DNA from: Pirellulales bacterium
Lineage (GTDB): Bacteria; Planctomycetota; Planctomycetia; Pirellulales; JAEUIK01
Reading direction: 5' to 3'
NCBI GenBank assembly: GCA_019745975.1
Contig: JAIESQ010000031.1
Coordinates: 62,001-126,000 of the forward strand
DNA: 64,000 nucleotides
The notes under the pieces were generated by a model that saw nothing but the letters and a program-made list of their open reading frames with translations, had not been told where the DNA came from and ran no database searches. Of the stretch, positions 45,625 through 54,448 are shown piece after piece (the stretch's first letter is position 1; each line of letters begins with the position of its first letter). The position numbers were made by a program, and so were the translations under genes.

Positions 45625-46734
45625 CTTCACCGGTGGCAAGACTTGTTCGATCGCAGGCCCGCTGCGGGGGACGGCGGAGTGGTAGTCTTCGCCCAATAGC
45701 GCGGCGAGCGTCGCGGCGATTTGACTTTGCGTGACGCGATCGCACGCGGTCCGTTCGCCCAAGGGGGGCGTGTCGGGCCCGAGCACGGCGATCCAGATAT
45801 TCTCCGCCCCCTCGACGCGCGGACCGTGATTCTTCCAATCGACCAGGCCTGAGCCACGCCCATGGTCGGTGGAAATGATCAGCGTGGTCTGGTCGCGATA
45901 CTGGTCGAGCGACTGCAGCGTTTCCCACAGGCGTTGGATGTACCCGTCGACGGCATGGGCCGAGGTGAGCAGGTTGTCGTAGCGGCCGGCGTGTCCCCAA
46001 GCGTCGGTCTCGAGAAAGCCGACGTAGAGGACGCGCGGTTTGTGCCGCAGCAGATGCTCGCGAGCGGCTTGAAAGAGAAACGAATCGATGACTTCGGCGT
46101 TGTTGGGGCGCGTGGTGTCGGCGATCAGCTCGTTGAGGAGCTGCTGCCGAGGGTTGGGCTCAGCTTCGGGGAGCGGTTCCCAGCCCCCCATCACGGGAAA
46201 ACCGGCTCGCTCGCGGTTGATAACGTAGGGGATGACGTCCCACGCGCTATAAGCGGCCACCTTGCCGCCGAAGGCCGGCTGGCGGTGCAGCCATTCGAGG
46301 ACCGTAAAGTTCTGGTTCGGCTTCTTAGCGTTGCTGTCGATGAGCGGATCGAAGAAGCCGGTGAGGATTTCGTTGTAGCCGGGGTACGAGAACTTCTTCG
46401 TGTTGGTGATCTGGGCCGAGCTGCCCTTGGGCGCGTTGCCGTAGAGCTGCCCTTGGCGGGCAATTATCTTCCAGAAAAAGGGGAGCAGGGCTTCGCGGCG
46501 CGCTTCGGGAGTGTCGCGCCAGAACTGGGCTTCGAGGGCTTTGACGTCGGCGACGCCGCCATGCTGCTTGTTGAGCAGGGCCTGCTCGGCGCCGGTGAAG
46601 ACCTCCTGCCAGCGGAGGCCGTCGGTGGTGATCAGGACGACGTTTCGTGTTTTGAGGTCGGCCGCGCTGGTGGTTGCGGGCGAGAAAAGCAACACGACGA
46701 GGAGGATGCACCGAAGCAGTCTCCAAACCAGCAT
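45622..46734 (-). CDS. Exported alkaline-phosphatase/sulfatase-fold protein
   Basis: A 370-residue protein with a signal peptide (MLVWRLLRCILLVVLLFSPATTSAA). It opens with VVLITTDGLRWQEVFTGAE and contains FLETDAWGHAGRYDNLL and TLIISTDHGRGSG, metal-ligand positions of the alkaline phosphatase superfamily. The catalytic residue region around NTKKFSYPGYNEI has no CxPxR, so it is not a formylglycine sulfatase; it is more like a nucleotide pyrophosphatase/phosphodiesterase relative. The longer frame to 46959 crosses a dispersed repeat and was rejected. Its stop codon lies in the last unit of the tandem array. Confidence 0.83.
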   Translation of the reverse strand: MLVWRLLRCILLVVLLFSPATTSAADLKTRNVVLITTDGLRWQEVFTGAEQALLNKQHGGVADVKALEAQFWRDTPEARREALLPFFWKIIARQGQLYGNAPKGSSAQITNTKKFSYPGYNEILTGFFDPLIDSNAKKPNQNFTVLEWLHRQPAFGGKVAAYSAWDVIPYVINRERAGFPVMGGWEPLPEAEPNPRQQLLNELIADTTRPNNAEVIDSFLFQAAREHLLRHKPRVLYVGFLETDAWGHAGRYDNLLTSAHAVDGYIQRLWETLQSLDQYRDQTTLIISTDHGRGSGLVDWKNHGPRVEGAENIWIAVLGPDTPPLGERTACDRVTQSQIAATLAALLGEDYHSAVPRSGPAIEQVLPPVK

Positions 46735-46780
46735 GGGACTGACACGAGCCACTAACTCATCGAGCGGTTGGGTGTCGGAC

Positions 46781-46813
<33 letters not shown>

Positions 46814-46983
46814 AAACCAGGTATTGAAGCTGCATCGGGCGATCGATATCCGATACTCAACATGATACGCTCCCCATACTCCCACGACGCTCTTACGCCA
46901 CGAGCAAGACGGCGCAATGGTAACTTGCCATGCGCGCGTCGGCCAGCGCACACTGACACCCTCGGTTACGCGACGGACTTGTC

Positions 46984-47382
46984 ATGAACGGGTTGTTTCG
47001 GTTTGCCCAAGCGGTGCGGCGCGATCCGGCAATCGAAGCCTGGATGGACGAGCATGCGGGCCTGTTGGGGGCGATGGCGCGGCACTGGTTCGAGGTGCTG
47101 CGCGACTGTGGCGACGACGTTCGCGAGGTGCTGCACGATGGCCATCCGACCGCGTGTGTCGGCGACGCGGCGTTTGCTTACGTCGATGCCTTCACAGCAC
47201 ACGTCAATGTCGGCTTCTATCGCGGCGCGGAATTGGCCGACCCGACGGGCTTGCTGCTGGGGACGGGCAAGCTCATGCGCCACGTGAAGCTCAGGCCGGA
47301 AAGCGATGTCGACGCCGCGGCACTTGCGGAGCTGATCCGTGCGGCGTATCGCGATATGCAGGCGCGGGTCGGGGGGGAGTAA
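46984..47382 (+). CDS. DUF1801-like protein
   Basis: A 132-residue cytoplasmic protein containing VNVGFYRGAELADPTGLLLG followed by TGKLMRHVKLRP. This matches the core of DUF1801 (YdhG-like, frataxin-like fold) proteins as I remember them. The N-terminal half is helical. An iron-chaperone role has been suggested for YdhG relatives; nothing here tests it. The ATG start has no strong ribosome-binding site. It is not in an operon. Confidence 0.72.
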   Translation: MNGLFRFAQAVRRDPAIEAWMDEHAGLLGAMARHWFEVLRDCGDDVREVLHDGHPTACVGDAAFAYVDAFTAHVNVGFYRGAELADPTGLLLGTGKLMRHVKLRPESDVDAAALAELIRAAYRDMQARVGGE

Positions 47383-47450
47383 TATCGGGCGGCGCCGTCA
47401 CGTATCAGAAGTAGGTCGTGCAACCAGCATCTTGTTCGAGGGGGTATTCA

Positions 47451-47993
47451 ATGAATCGGCTGCCGATGTTTGCCGTGGTGGCGTTTGCGGTTTGCTTGTT
47501 GGCGCTGGCGACGTTCGCCGTCGGCCCCGTGCTGATGGGGGGCGGTCCGCTGGACTTCAACGATTTCTTGCCGTTGATCCTGGCCTCGCTGGCCGGAACG
47601 CTCGCGTGCTTTGGCTGGCTGGCGCTGGCGCGTGCCGTGCCGACACGCGAATGGCTCGTGGCGTTGGGGCTGGTGGCGGCGTGGTGCCTGGTGATCGGGC
47701 TGCTGACGCTGATGACGAACGTGAACGGAAGGTCGTACTGGGCGGGGCAACTCCGCTCGGCCGAAGAGCGCGCGTATAGCACCGGCGGGCAGGCCGACAG
47801 CAAAGCCGACTCACTCACCGAGGAGCAGTCGCGGCAACGCATCGACGACGCGCGAGAGGACATCCAGCAGGCGCGCGAAAGTCGCGATTACAAGACGAAG
47901 GGTTGCTTCCTGTCGCTGGCGATGACGGCGGTTGGCTTGGTGGCGGCAGGCAGGTTCGCGCTGTTGTTTCGGCAGCGCGCTCGCGCGGCGTAG
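47451..47993 (+). CDS. Hypothetical membrane protein with periplasmic or cytoplasmic charged loop
   Basis: A 180-residue protein starting at an ATG preceded by GAGGGGG. Three hydrophobic helices lie in the N-terminal half (MFAVVAFAVCLLALATFAVG, LPLILASLAGTLACFGWLAL, LVALGLVAAWCLVIGLLTLM). A charged coiled-coil-like segment (TEEQSRQRIDDAREDIQQAR) follows, then a last helix (CFLSLAMTAVGLVAAGRFAL). The gene is 68 nt after the DUF1801-like gene. No family recognised. Confidence 0.68.
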   Translation: MNRLPMFAVVAFAVCLLALATFAVGPVLMGGGPLDFNDFLPLILASLAGTLACFGWLALARAVPTREWLVALGLVAAWCLVIGLLTLMTNVNGRSYWAGQLRSAEERAYSTGGQADSKADSLTEEQSRQRIDDAREDIQQARESRDYKTKGCFLSLAMTAVGLVAAGRFALLFRQRARAA

Positions 47994-48004
47994 AGCAGGG
48001 AATC

Positions 48005-48025
48005 GGTACGCACGGAGTGCGTACC
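48005..48025 (+). repeat. Intergenic hairpin GGTACGCAC-GGA-GTGCGTACC
   Basis: A perfect 9-bp stem with a 3-nt loop followed by CTACG, 12 nt after a stop codon. It has the same plan (GGT-GCG stem, 3-nt loop, ACC then CTAC) as the 45415 array units, so it probably belongs to the same repeat superfamily. No T-tract follows, which argues against an intrinsic terminator. Confidence 0.65.
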
Positions 48026-48275
48026 CTACGTCTCGGCGGCGCGCCGTCAACGTGATGGCGCGCTGTCATCGATTCGGCTCCAAAGGCGCCCGCTTGGTGA
48101 CTTGGCGCTTCTGATCGGTCGCCGCGGTATCTTTCGGCTGAGCCGAGCTTTATGGCTGAGCATGCCGGTCGCTGGATACTATTGGCGACGCCGGCATCGG
48201 GATTGCCCCTAACTCGAATCAGTAGGGCCAATGCCTGGAAGCGACACATTCCTCAAGCTTGGGAAGGGACGTTGC

Positions 48276-48920
48276 ATGAGCAGAACATGCTGGAGGGCCG
48301 GGATCGTGATCGTGTGTGGTTGCCTGCTGAGTTTTCCCGCTCAGGTGTCAGCCTATCAGCGGTACTATCGCGGCGGCGGTCGTCATCGCTATCGGTATGG
48401 GTACAACGGCGCCATGGCGGCCGCGGCCATGTCGCAGGCGAACCTTTTGAATGCACAAGCGGCCGGGGTCTGGGAGCAGGCGTGGAGCCAGCGGATTCAG
48501 AACCAGCTCGCCTACGCGCGGATGTTTTATGAACGGCGGCAAGTACACGACACCTACATGCAGGCACATGCCAAGCCGCGGCTCACGCTCGACGACGTCA
48601 AGCGGCTCAACGCCAGCCGCGACCCCAAGCCGCTAGCGCCCAATCAAGTGCAACTCGATGGCGACATCGTCTGGCCGCAGGCGTTGCAAGGGGCGCGATT
48701 CGCCGAGGAGCGCACGGTCGTCCAAGTCTTCTTCGCGGCCAAGTATCAGCAAGGGGAGTCGGTCGACGCCGATATCGCGCGCTTTGCCCAACAGACGCTT
48801 GAGCACATGAAGAGCGAATTGCAGAGCCAGATCCGTGAGCTGCCTTCGACCGAGTACCTGGCTGCTCGATCGTTTCTCGACAGCTTGTATTTTGAGGGTT
48901 TTCAGCAGCGCGCGGCGTGA
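48276..48920 (+). CDS. Hypothetical exported protein
   Basis: A 214-residue protein with a signal peptide (SRTCWRAGIVIVCGCLLSFPAQVSA), then a Tyr/Arg/Gly-rich stretch (YQRYYRGGGRHRYRYGYNG). A helical, Gln- and Ala-rich body follows with WPQALQGARFAEER and a C-terminal LDSLYFEGF. The ATG at 48276 follows AAGGGA. Short periplasmic helical proteins of this kind recur in planctomycetes without a known role. Confidence 0.7.
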   Translation: MSRTCWRAGIVIVCGCLLSFPAQVSAYQRYYRGGGRHRYRYGYNGAMAAAAMSQANLLNAQAAGVWEQAWSQRIQNQLAYARMFYERRQVHDTYMQAHAKPRLTLDDVKRLNASRDPKPLAPNQVQLDGDIVWPQALQGARFAEERTVVQVFFAAKYQQGESVDADIARFAQQTLEHMKSELQSQIRELPSTEYLAARSFLDSLYFEGFQQRAA

Positions 48921-48986
48921 GCCACCTTGCAGGGTGGTTGTCGGCGAGCCGGCGCCGCGTTTGAGCGGCCAGCGCGCGGGGGGAAG

Positions 48987-50717
48987 TTAGCGTGCCGGCG
49001 GCGGCTCGCGCTGGTCGGCCGCGATGACCGACAGCACCGCGTCGAGCACGGGATCGCGCCCGGCGAAGTAGTCGCGCGACGTGAGCGCCACGGGTATTTC
49101 CGGCGCGATCCAGACGCGGCGATCCATCGGATAGGAGAATTGCCAGCGCTGCGTCGAGATGCTGACGCGGATGTTGCTGCAAGGGAGGATCACGTCAGTC
49201 GATTCGCCAATCGAGTTGGGACTCGAGCCGGTCGGTTCGCCGGCGAAGATCGTCTCGGTGAGCCGATCGAGATCGGCGCTGAAGTTCTGGCAGGCGGAGA
49301 AGGTGAACCGCGAGGTGAGCGCGAACAACTTGCGATCCTTGTCAGCGCGCTCGCAGTAGATGAGCGCGCGCAGCAGCGGTTGATAGAGGAAGGTGTTGCC
49401 GCCGCCGTTGTGGCGCAAGTCGATTACGATCGCCCGCACGGGTTTTTGGTCGCAAGCGGCCTGCACTTCATCGGCGAACTGGGCAAAGGTGTGTCGCCGC
49501 GACTCGGCCACGTGATTGAATTGGATGTAGAGCGTTGCGTGCTCGTCGAGGTATTCTTGCCAGAAATTGGCATCGGGATCGCGCAGCCAGCGTGGCACCG
49601 GCTGATTCGCCTCGCTGGCCGGCGGCAACGGCAGCCCGCGCGCGCCGGGCGGCGCGGCCGCGATGCGGACTTCTTGTTCGTCACCGTCGCGATCGCGGAG
49701 CACGAGCGCGACGTCGTCGTCGTGGGCGATCCCTAGCACCTTGAGCACCGTCGGCATAGACAACAGGCGCGGGGCCCAGGCGCGCAGGCCCATGTCGTTA
49801 TCGCGACTGACCAGCGGGCTGACGGCTTCGAGGGCTTCGTCGACTGGCAGGTCGCCGACGCGAACGACTTCAAAGCCAATCCATTGGCGGGCCGATTCAT
49901 CGGCGTCGACGACGAACACGCCGTCGGCGAACCAGTAGAAGCGCAGCGGAATACGATTGAGCGGTACCTGCTTGGAGCCCAGTGGCGCCATCGAGTGGCC
50001 GTCGCCGAACGCGGCGGCGATCCGTTGGAATTCGACCGCGACTTCAGCGTCGCTGAGTTTCGAGACGCGCCCGGCAAGCGATTTGGCGGCGTTGTCGAGG
50101 GAGTCGGACGTCGTGCGCCGGTAGAGCTCCGGGTGCAAGCGCCGCGCTTCGGAAACGAGGAATTGCAGATCGTAGCGCCAGGCGTCGTCGCGCGAGAGAC
50201 CTTGCCGTGGGGGAAAAGCCGCCAACTCGCGAAAATGCTCCTCGTCGGCCAAGGGGGCCAGCGCTGCTTCGCGGCGCAGGGCGATGCGATCGGGAAGGCC
50301 GGCGGTGATTGTCTTTTCCAGCCACTGGTAGGCGGCCTCCTTGTCGCCGAGCCTGGCGTAGGCCGCGGCGATGCGGCGCGCGATCACATCGGGCTCGGAG
50401 GCGCCGCGGTCAAGTGCTTCTTGATAACTGGCGATTGCCTCGCGCGAGCGTCCGGCGGCGGCCTGGCAGTGGCCCAATTGCAGCCAGACGTCGCCATCGT
50501 CGCGGCAGGTATCGACAAGCTGTTGATAGATGAGGGCGGCGGTCTCGTAATCGCGCGCTTGCTGCCGGGCGCGCGCCTGGCCAAGCTGCCGGTAGTATTC
50601 GTCGCCTGGCAATTTGGCCTCGGCCACGACCCGTGCCGAGTCGGCGACGACGCATAGCGTGCCAATCGACGCCCAGAGCTGCACCATCACCGGGTTGACG
50701 AACCAATGCCGAATCAT
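48987..50717 (-). CDS. Exported TPR and S41-peptidase-like protein
   Basis: A 576-residue protein. A hydrophobic N-terminal segment (NPVMVQLWASIGTLCVVADSA) works as a signal or anchor. Two to three TPR units follow (for example DVWLQLGHCQAAAGRSREAI). The C-terminal half is a tail-specific-protease-like S41 domain with AIVIDLRHNGGGNTFLYQPL, the likely nucleophile Ser in SRFTFSACQNFSADL, and FAGEPTGSSPN. No obvious PDZ domain and no clear general-base lysine were seen. The start at 50717 has GGGGAG upstream; frames reaching 51299 show no similarity. Confidence 0.82.
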   Translation of the reverse strand: MIRHWFVNPVMVQLWASIGTLCVVADSARVVAEAKLPGDEYYRQLGQARARQQARDYETAALIYQQLVDTCRDDGDVWLQLGHCQAAAGRSREAIASYQEALDRGASEPDVIARRIAAAYARLGDKEAAYQWLEKTITAGLPDRIALRREAALAPLADEEHFRELAAFPPRQGLSRDDAWRYDLQFLVSEARRLHPELYRRTTSDSLDNAAKSLAGRVSKLSDAEVAVEFQRIAAAFGDGHSMAPLGSKQVPLNRIPLRFYWFADGVFVVDADESARQWIGFEVVRVGDLPVDEALEAVSPLVSRDNDMGLRAWAPRLLSMPTVLKVLGIAHDDDVALVLRDRDGDEQEVRIAAAPPGARGLPLPPASEANQPVPRWLRDPDANFWQEYLDEHATLYIQFNHVAESRRHTFAQFADEVQAACDQKPVRAIVIDLRHNGGGNTFLYQPLLRALIYCERADKDRKLFALTSRFTFSACQNFSADLDRLTETIFAGEPTGSSPNSIGESTDVILPCSNIRVSISTQRWQFSYPMDRRVWIAPEIPVALTSRDYFAGRDPVLDAVLSVIAADQREPPPAR

Positions 50718-51160
50718 CAAGGGCTCCCCACACAGCGGCAGTCGATCATCGTCCAACATGCACCACCCACTCTTGGGGTCAGACTTTGCTGCAACCGTAT
50801 TCGCCGGTAGGGACGGAATCTTGAGACACTTTTGCACGGGCGAAGTTCGCGGCCCCTTCGCGTGGCGTAGTTGGTGGCGAGCCGGGCGCGACGGTGAACG
50901 GTTTGTCCAGGTCAGGTTTCGCGAAACTGCTGTGTGCGGCCCATGGCAGAGAGCAAGGCACGCATCGCCGGCGCGCATGGCTTTCTCGCGGCAAGTTGTG
51001 CCGTAACATCCGGACCCTCGATTCGTCTGTTCCGTTCCGCGGAGTTGGCGAGAGATCTTGGCGTGTCGTGCGGATGGGTGCGTGCGGAGTAAGTAGGATA
51101 GCGACCTCGGGATTGACTTACCACACCCTTGGGGGGGTCTTGAGGGGGAATGGTCCGGCG
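50718..51160. other. Intergenic gap, no gene recognised
   Basis: About 440 bases on the promoter side of the S41-like gene. Short frames occur on both strands without ribosome-binding sites. A GGGGTCAGACTTTG segment near 50776 resembles a motif common in planctomycete intergenic repeats, but only one side is present. Confidence 0.4.
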
Positions 51161-51820
51161 TCAAGTTCGGCGCGCGGCGCGCTGCTGGGAAGAAAGAGTC
51201 GCCTGCATTAGCTCGGCAATGGCTCGAGCCTGCGGATCGTCGAGCGCGGCGGCCGTGCGCGCGCGGCGCTCGGCAGCGTGGTTTTGGCCGAGTTTCCATG
51301 TACCTTCCCAGCGCGCGATGTCGATGCGAAAGGCCACAACCTGTGCGGCGAGTCGCCGCGCGAAGGGAGTGTCGGCATGGAAGCGCCAGGGCGTCGGCTG
51401 GCCACGTTCATAAAACTCGACATAGTGCTCGAGAATCGCCAAGATCACCGCCGGATCGTGCTCCAAGTGGCACGTACCGTAGACGTGTACCGCCGTGTAA
51501 TTCCAGGTCGGCACCACATGTCGGGCGCCATCGGGAGTTGACGTATTGCCATACCGGGTCGGCGAAATATAGGCGTGAGGACCGTGAAAGATCGCCAACG
51601 TGGTGCGGCCGTCGAGCGCTGGCCAGTGTGGATTCGCTCGTGCCAGATGCCCGACAAGTGCACCCTGTTCACCAAGCGGTTCGTCAATTAACAGGGGGAG
51701 ATGCGAGGCAAGCGGCACTTCGTCGTCGCCGGCCGAAACGAGCGTGGCAAAACTGTGTGTCCGCACGAACACTTGGAGCGTTCCTGGGTCGGTCTGGGTG
51801 AAGTGTGAAGGAACATACAT
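51161..51820 (-). CDS. PaiB/FMN-binding negative transcriptional regulator-like protein
   Basis: A 219-residue split-barrel flavin-reductase-fold protein. It opens with MYVPSHFTQTDP (the PaiB signature MYxPxxF), has ASHLPLLIDEP, LAIFHGPHAYISPTRY and VPTWNYTAVHVYGT, all near-invariant in PaiB (FMN_bind_2). In Bacillus PaiB represses sporulation and protease genes, but most members are probably FMN-dependent reductases. The ATG at 51820 sits exactly at the family start. The longer frame to 52261 is non-homologous. Confidence 0.9.
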   Translation of the reverse strand: MYVPSHFTQTDPGTLQVFVRTHSFATLVSAGDDEVPLASHLPLLIDEPLGEQGALVGHLARANPHWPALDGRTTLAIFHGPHAYISPTRYGNTSTPDGARHVVPTWNYTAVHVYGTCHLEHDPAVILAILEHYVEFYERGQPTPWRFHADTPFARRLAAQVVAFRIDIARWEGTWKLGQNHAAERRARTAAALDDPQARAIAELMQATLSSQQRAARRT

Positions 51821-52246
51821 GTTGGCAGGCTCCGGAAAACGGATTCGCTCGAAAGTCGTAAGATAAACCCGTGTATCCGTTTGGGTGGCGCATGCATGGG
51901 CCGCGGCTACAGGCTGTGACACGCTGTGGGGAGCAAAAGGCTCGCGGGGGCCTCTGATTGGTGCGTCTGCCGTCGGCGACCCTTTGTCATGAGACCCAAA
52001 CGCCGCGGTAGGGCGCGCCAACTGTGTGAGCGTCTCGATTGTGGGTAACTCTCGTTTGCCCCTGAAGCTGCGCTGAATGGTCGATTGAGCGAAGCTGTCA
52101 CGCCGATCCCCGGCGGCTTCCGACACGCAGATTCGTCTTGAAATCGTCGAGAAACCGCCCACCGTGGTAGAGCGGGCGACCTGGCCGAAGTTTCCACCCA
52201 CAATCGAGACGCTCACACGCGCCAACTTGATTTCCAATATTTTTCC

Positions 52247-52274
52247 TTGCACCCCCGACATTCCTTAGTACACT
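52247..52274 (+). promoter_or_regulatory. Predicted sigma70-like promoter of the PEP-CTERM pair
   Basis: TTGCAC (52247-52252), 16-nt spacer, TACACT (52269-52274). It lies about 190 nt upstream of the coding start, leaving room for a long leader. Confidence 0.45.
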
Positions 52275-52286
52275 ACTGGAAGTTGG

Positions 52287-52439
52287 CGGTTCCAGCGGGA
52301 GCCGACCACGGTTTCTCTGCCTAATTCGAAAGGCCGCTAGTGACTCGGACCATCGAGGACGTTTTGAGCGTGCGGAAGTATTCCGCTCGCGGCTAACTAG
52401 AACGTCGGCGAACAGATCTTTCCGCGTGTTCGCCTTTTT
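52287..52439 (+). ncRNA. Candidate structured leader RNA with terminator-like end
   Basis: Three stems lie in one orientation: CGGTTCC-AGC-GGGAGCCG (52287-52304), GCGTGCGGAA-GTA-TTCCGCTCGC (52368-52390, one internal mismatch) and GGCGAACA-12 nt-TGTTCGCC (52407-52434) followed at once by TTTTT. The last is a textbook intrinsic terminator placed 24 nt before the ATG of the PEP-CTERM gene, so it would act as an attenuator unless antiterminated. No known riboswitch family was recognised. This is inference from sequence alone. Confidence 0.4.
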
Positions 52440-52462
52440 CTCTTTGCGATGGGAGAGTCCTA

Positions 52463-53317
52463 ATGAATCCAAGGATGCACGCTGTAAGCGTGCGCGCCGG
52501 GATCACTATTTTTGCAATGTTCTGCGCCTTGACCGGCGGCACTTTTCAGCAGGCGCACGGGGGCCTCTTTACGCTGACCGACGGCAACTCGTCGGCCACG
52601 GTCAACACGGGCAGCCAGGCGGGCATGTCCAGTTGGCTTGTCAGCGGCGAGGACCAGATGTACCAGCAATGGTTCTGGTACCGCATCGGCAACACGGCCG
52701 AATCTTCGCTCGACACGCTCAAGATCGTTACGGAAGGCACGAGCGATCTGAATTTCAACGGCGATGCCGACGCCTTGTTTGTTCGTTATCAGGGAGCCGG
52801 CTTTTATCTCGACCTGCGCTACTCGCTCCATGGCGGGACAGCGGCCAGCCGCACGTCGGACATGGCCGAGCAGATCTCGATCACAAATGAGAGCAACGGA
52901 CCACTCGATTTTCATTTCTTTCAATACTCCGACTTCGACTTGGGACCAGGCCCAGGGGGTGAGACGGCGGTGTTCACCAACCTGAATGCCGTGCGGCAGC
53001 AAGAAGGCGGTTCCATTCTCACGGAGACCGTGATCACGCCCGTGGCGTCGCACCGCGAGATTGACTTTTACAACAACACGCTTACGGCGCTGAACGACGG
53101 TGTGGCCACCACGCTGTCCGACACGCCCATCGGCCTGGTCGTGGGCCCTGGCGATATGACGTGGGCGTACCAGTGGGATGTCCTCATTCCGCGCGGCGGT
53201 ACGTTCCAGATCAGCAAGGACAAGAACCTGTATGTGATTCCCGAGCCGAGCACGCTGGCGCTGGCTAGCCTGGCAGCGCTGGGCTTGCTGGTGGTTCGTC
53301 GGAGAAAGCAGCACTAG
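52463..53317 (+). CDS. PEP-CTERM sorting-signal protein, paralogue A
   Basis: A 284-residue exported protein. The signal peptide ends near QQAHGG, a beta-rich body contains SSWLVSGEDQMYQQWFWYR and DFHFFQYSDFDLGPGPGG, and the tail is VIPEPSTLALASLAALGLLV followed by RRRK. The V-PEP tail is recognised and cut by an exosortase, which anchors or secretes the protein. It is closely related to the next gene, about half of positions identical by eye. GGGAGAG precedes the ATG. The function is unknown; a matrix or surface role is likely. Confidence 0.9.
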   Translation: MNPRMHAVSVRAGITIFAMFCALTGGTFQQAHGGLFTLTDGNSSATVNTGSQAGMSSWLVSGEDQMYQQWFWYRIGNTAESSLDTLKIVTEGTSDLNFNGDADALFVRYQGAGFYLDLRYSLHGGTAASRTSDMAEQISITNESNGPLDFHFFQYSDFDLGPGPGGETAVFTNLNAVRQQEGGSILTETVITPVASHREIDFYNNTLTALNDGVATTLSDTPIGLVVGPGDMTWAYQWDVLIPRGGTFQISKDKNLYVIPEPSTLALASLAALGLLVVRRRKQH

Positions 53318-53470
53318 CGAAGTTGATCGCGACGAGGCGGTCGCTCGTGTGGGCGACCTGCCGGCGTCGTGTGGCGCGTGCGGACGTCAACCGTACGCGA
53401 AACAGCGAAACCTGGGCGAGCGAGTGCCTACCGCGCGCTGGCCTGTCTCTAATACGATGGGAGAGTTCTA

Positions 53471-54337
53471 ATGAAGTCACGATTGCACGCCGTGGGCGTG
53501 CGTGCCGGTATCACTACTCTGTGCCTGGCGCTAGTTGCCGGCTTATGTGGTACCAGCCAATACGCACAAGGGGGCAACTTCACCCTGATCGACGACAATT
53601 CGTCGGCTAGCATCGACACGGCCAGCCAGTCGGGCATGTACGATTGGTTCGTTGATGGCACAGACCAGATGTTCCAGCAATGGTTCTGGTACCGCATCGG
53701 CGGCACGCCCGAGGCCTCCGTCGATACGCTCCCGATCGCCGCGGAAGGAACCAGCGATGTGAATTTCAACGGCGACCCCGACGCCTTATTTGTGCGCTAT
53801 GCGGGAGCGGGCTTCGAAATTGAGCTGCGCTATTTGCTCGATGGCGGTAACGCCGGCAGCGGCGCCAGCGACATGAGCGAGCAAATCGTGATCCGCAATA
53901 ACAGCGACGGTCCGCTGGACTTCCATTTCTTCCAGTACAGCGATTTCGACCTCAACAACTCGCCGGGTGGCGACACTGGCGTGTTTACCAACCTCAATAC
54001 CGTGTTTCAGCAGGAGGGGAACATCGTCGCCGCGGAAACCGTGGTCACGCCGGTGGCGTCACACCGCGAGATCGCGGACTATCCGAGTCTCTTAGGCGCG
54101 CTCAACGACGGCGCCGCGACGACCCTGAGCGACACGCCGGCAATCGGCGTCACGGTTGGTCCCAGCGATATCACCTGGGCCTACCAGTGGGATGTTGTCA
54201 TCCCAGTGGGTGGAGCCTTCCAGATCAGCAAAGACAAGCATATCTACGCGATTCCCGAGCCCAGCACTATGATCATGGCAGGATTGGCAGGACTGGGCCT
54301 GTTGATGGCGAGACTGCGCCGAGGACGTCGCGCCTAG
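53471..54337 (+). CDS. PEP-CTERM sorting-signal protein, paralogue B
   Basis: A 288-residue protein with a signal peptide, a body shared with paralogue A (QQWFWYRIGGTPEASVDTL, LDFHFFQYSDFDLNNSPGG, HREIADYPSLLGALNDGAAT) and the tail AIPEPSTMIMAGLAGLGLLM then basic residues. Start context GGGAGAGTTCTA-ATG matches that of paralogue A (GGGAGAGTCCTA), so the duplication includes the ribosome-binding site. It lies 153 nt after A on the same strand and ends before a strong terminator. Confidence 0.9.
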   Translation: MKSRLHAVGVRAGITTLCLALVAGLCGTSQYAQGGNFTLIDDNSSASIDTASQSGMYDWFVDGTDQMFQQWFWYRIGGTPEASVDTLPIAAEGTSDVNFNGDPDALFVRYAGAGFEIELRYLLDGGNAGSGASDMSEQIVIRNNSDGPLDFHFFQYSDFDLNNSPGGDTGVFTNLNTVFQQEGNIVAAETVVTPVASHREIADYPSLLGALNDGAATTLSDTPAIGVTVGPSDITWAYQWDVVIPVGGAFQISKDKHIYAIPEPSTMIMAGLAGLGLLMARLRRGRRA

Positions 54338-54376
54338 CACGGCGGGCTCTTCAATCGTTCACAACGGATTGCTATA

Positions 54377-54403
54377 CGCCCCGGTTGCTCCGGGGCGTTT
54401 TTT
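54377..54403 (+). terminator. Intrinsic terminator after the PEP-CTERM pair
   Basis: Perfect 8-bp stem CGCCCCGG/CCGGGGCG with loop TTGCT, followed by TTTTTT (54398-54403). It is 40 nt after the stop of paralogue B and about 45 nt from the end of the convergent third PEP-CTERM gene. Confidence 0.9.
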
Positions 54404-54448
54404 ATTGCGCTCGTGCTGGCGACAAAATGACCACTGCGACGGTCGCGG

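Larger units (their letters stand above)
51821..52462. other. Intergenic gap with promoter and structured leader candidate
   Basis: The left 400 bases hold nothing recognisable. From about 52247 to 52439 there is a sigma70-like promoter followed by three hairpins, the last with a T-tract, upstream of the first PEP-CTERM gene; these are listed separately. Confidence 0.55.

Noticed and set aside
50718-51299. N-terminal extension of the S41-like gene
   Set aside because: A good ribosome-binding site and a hydrophobic leader mark the start at 50717.
51821-52261. N-terminal extension of the PaiB-like gene
   Set aside because: Family similarity begins exactly at the ATG at 51820, and the extension runs into the promoter-like region.
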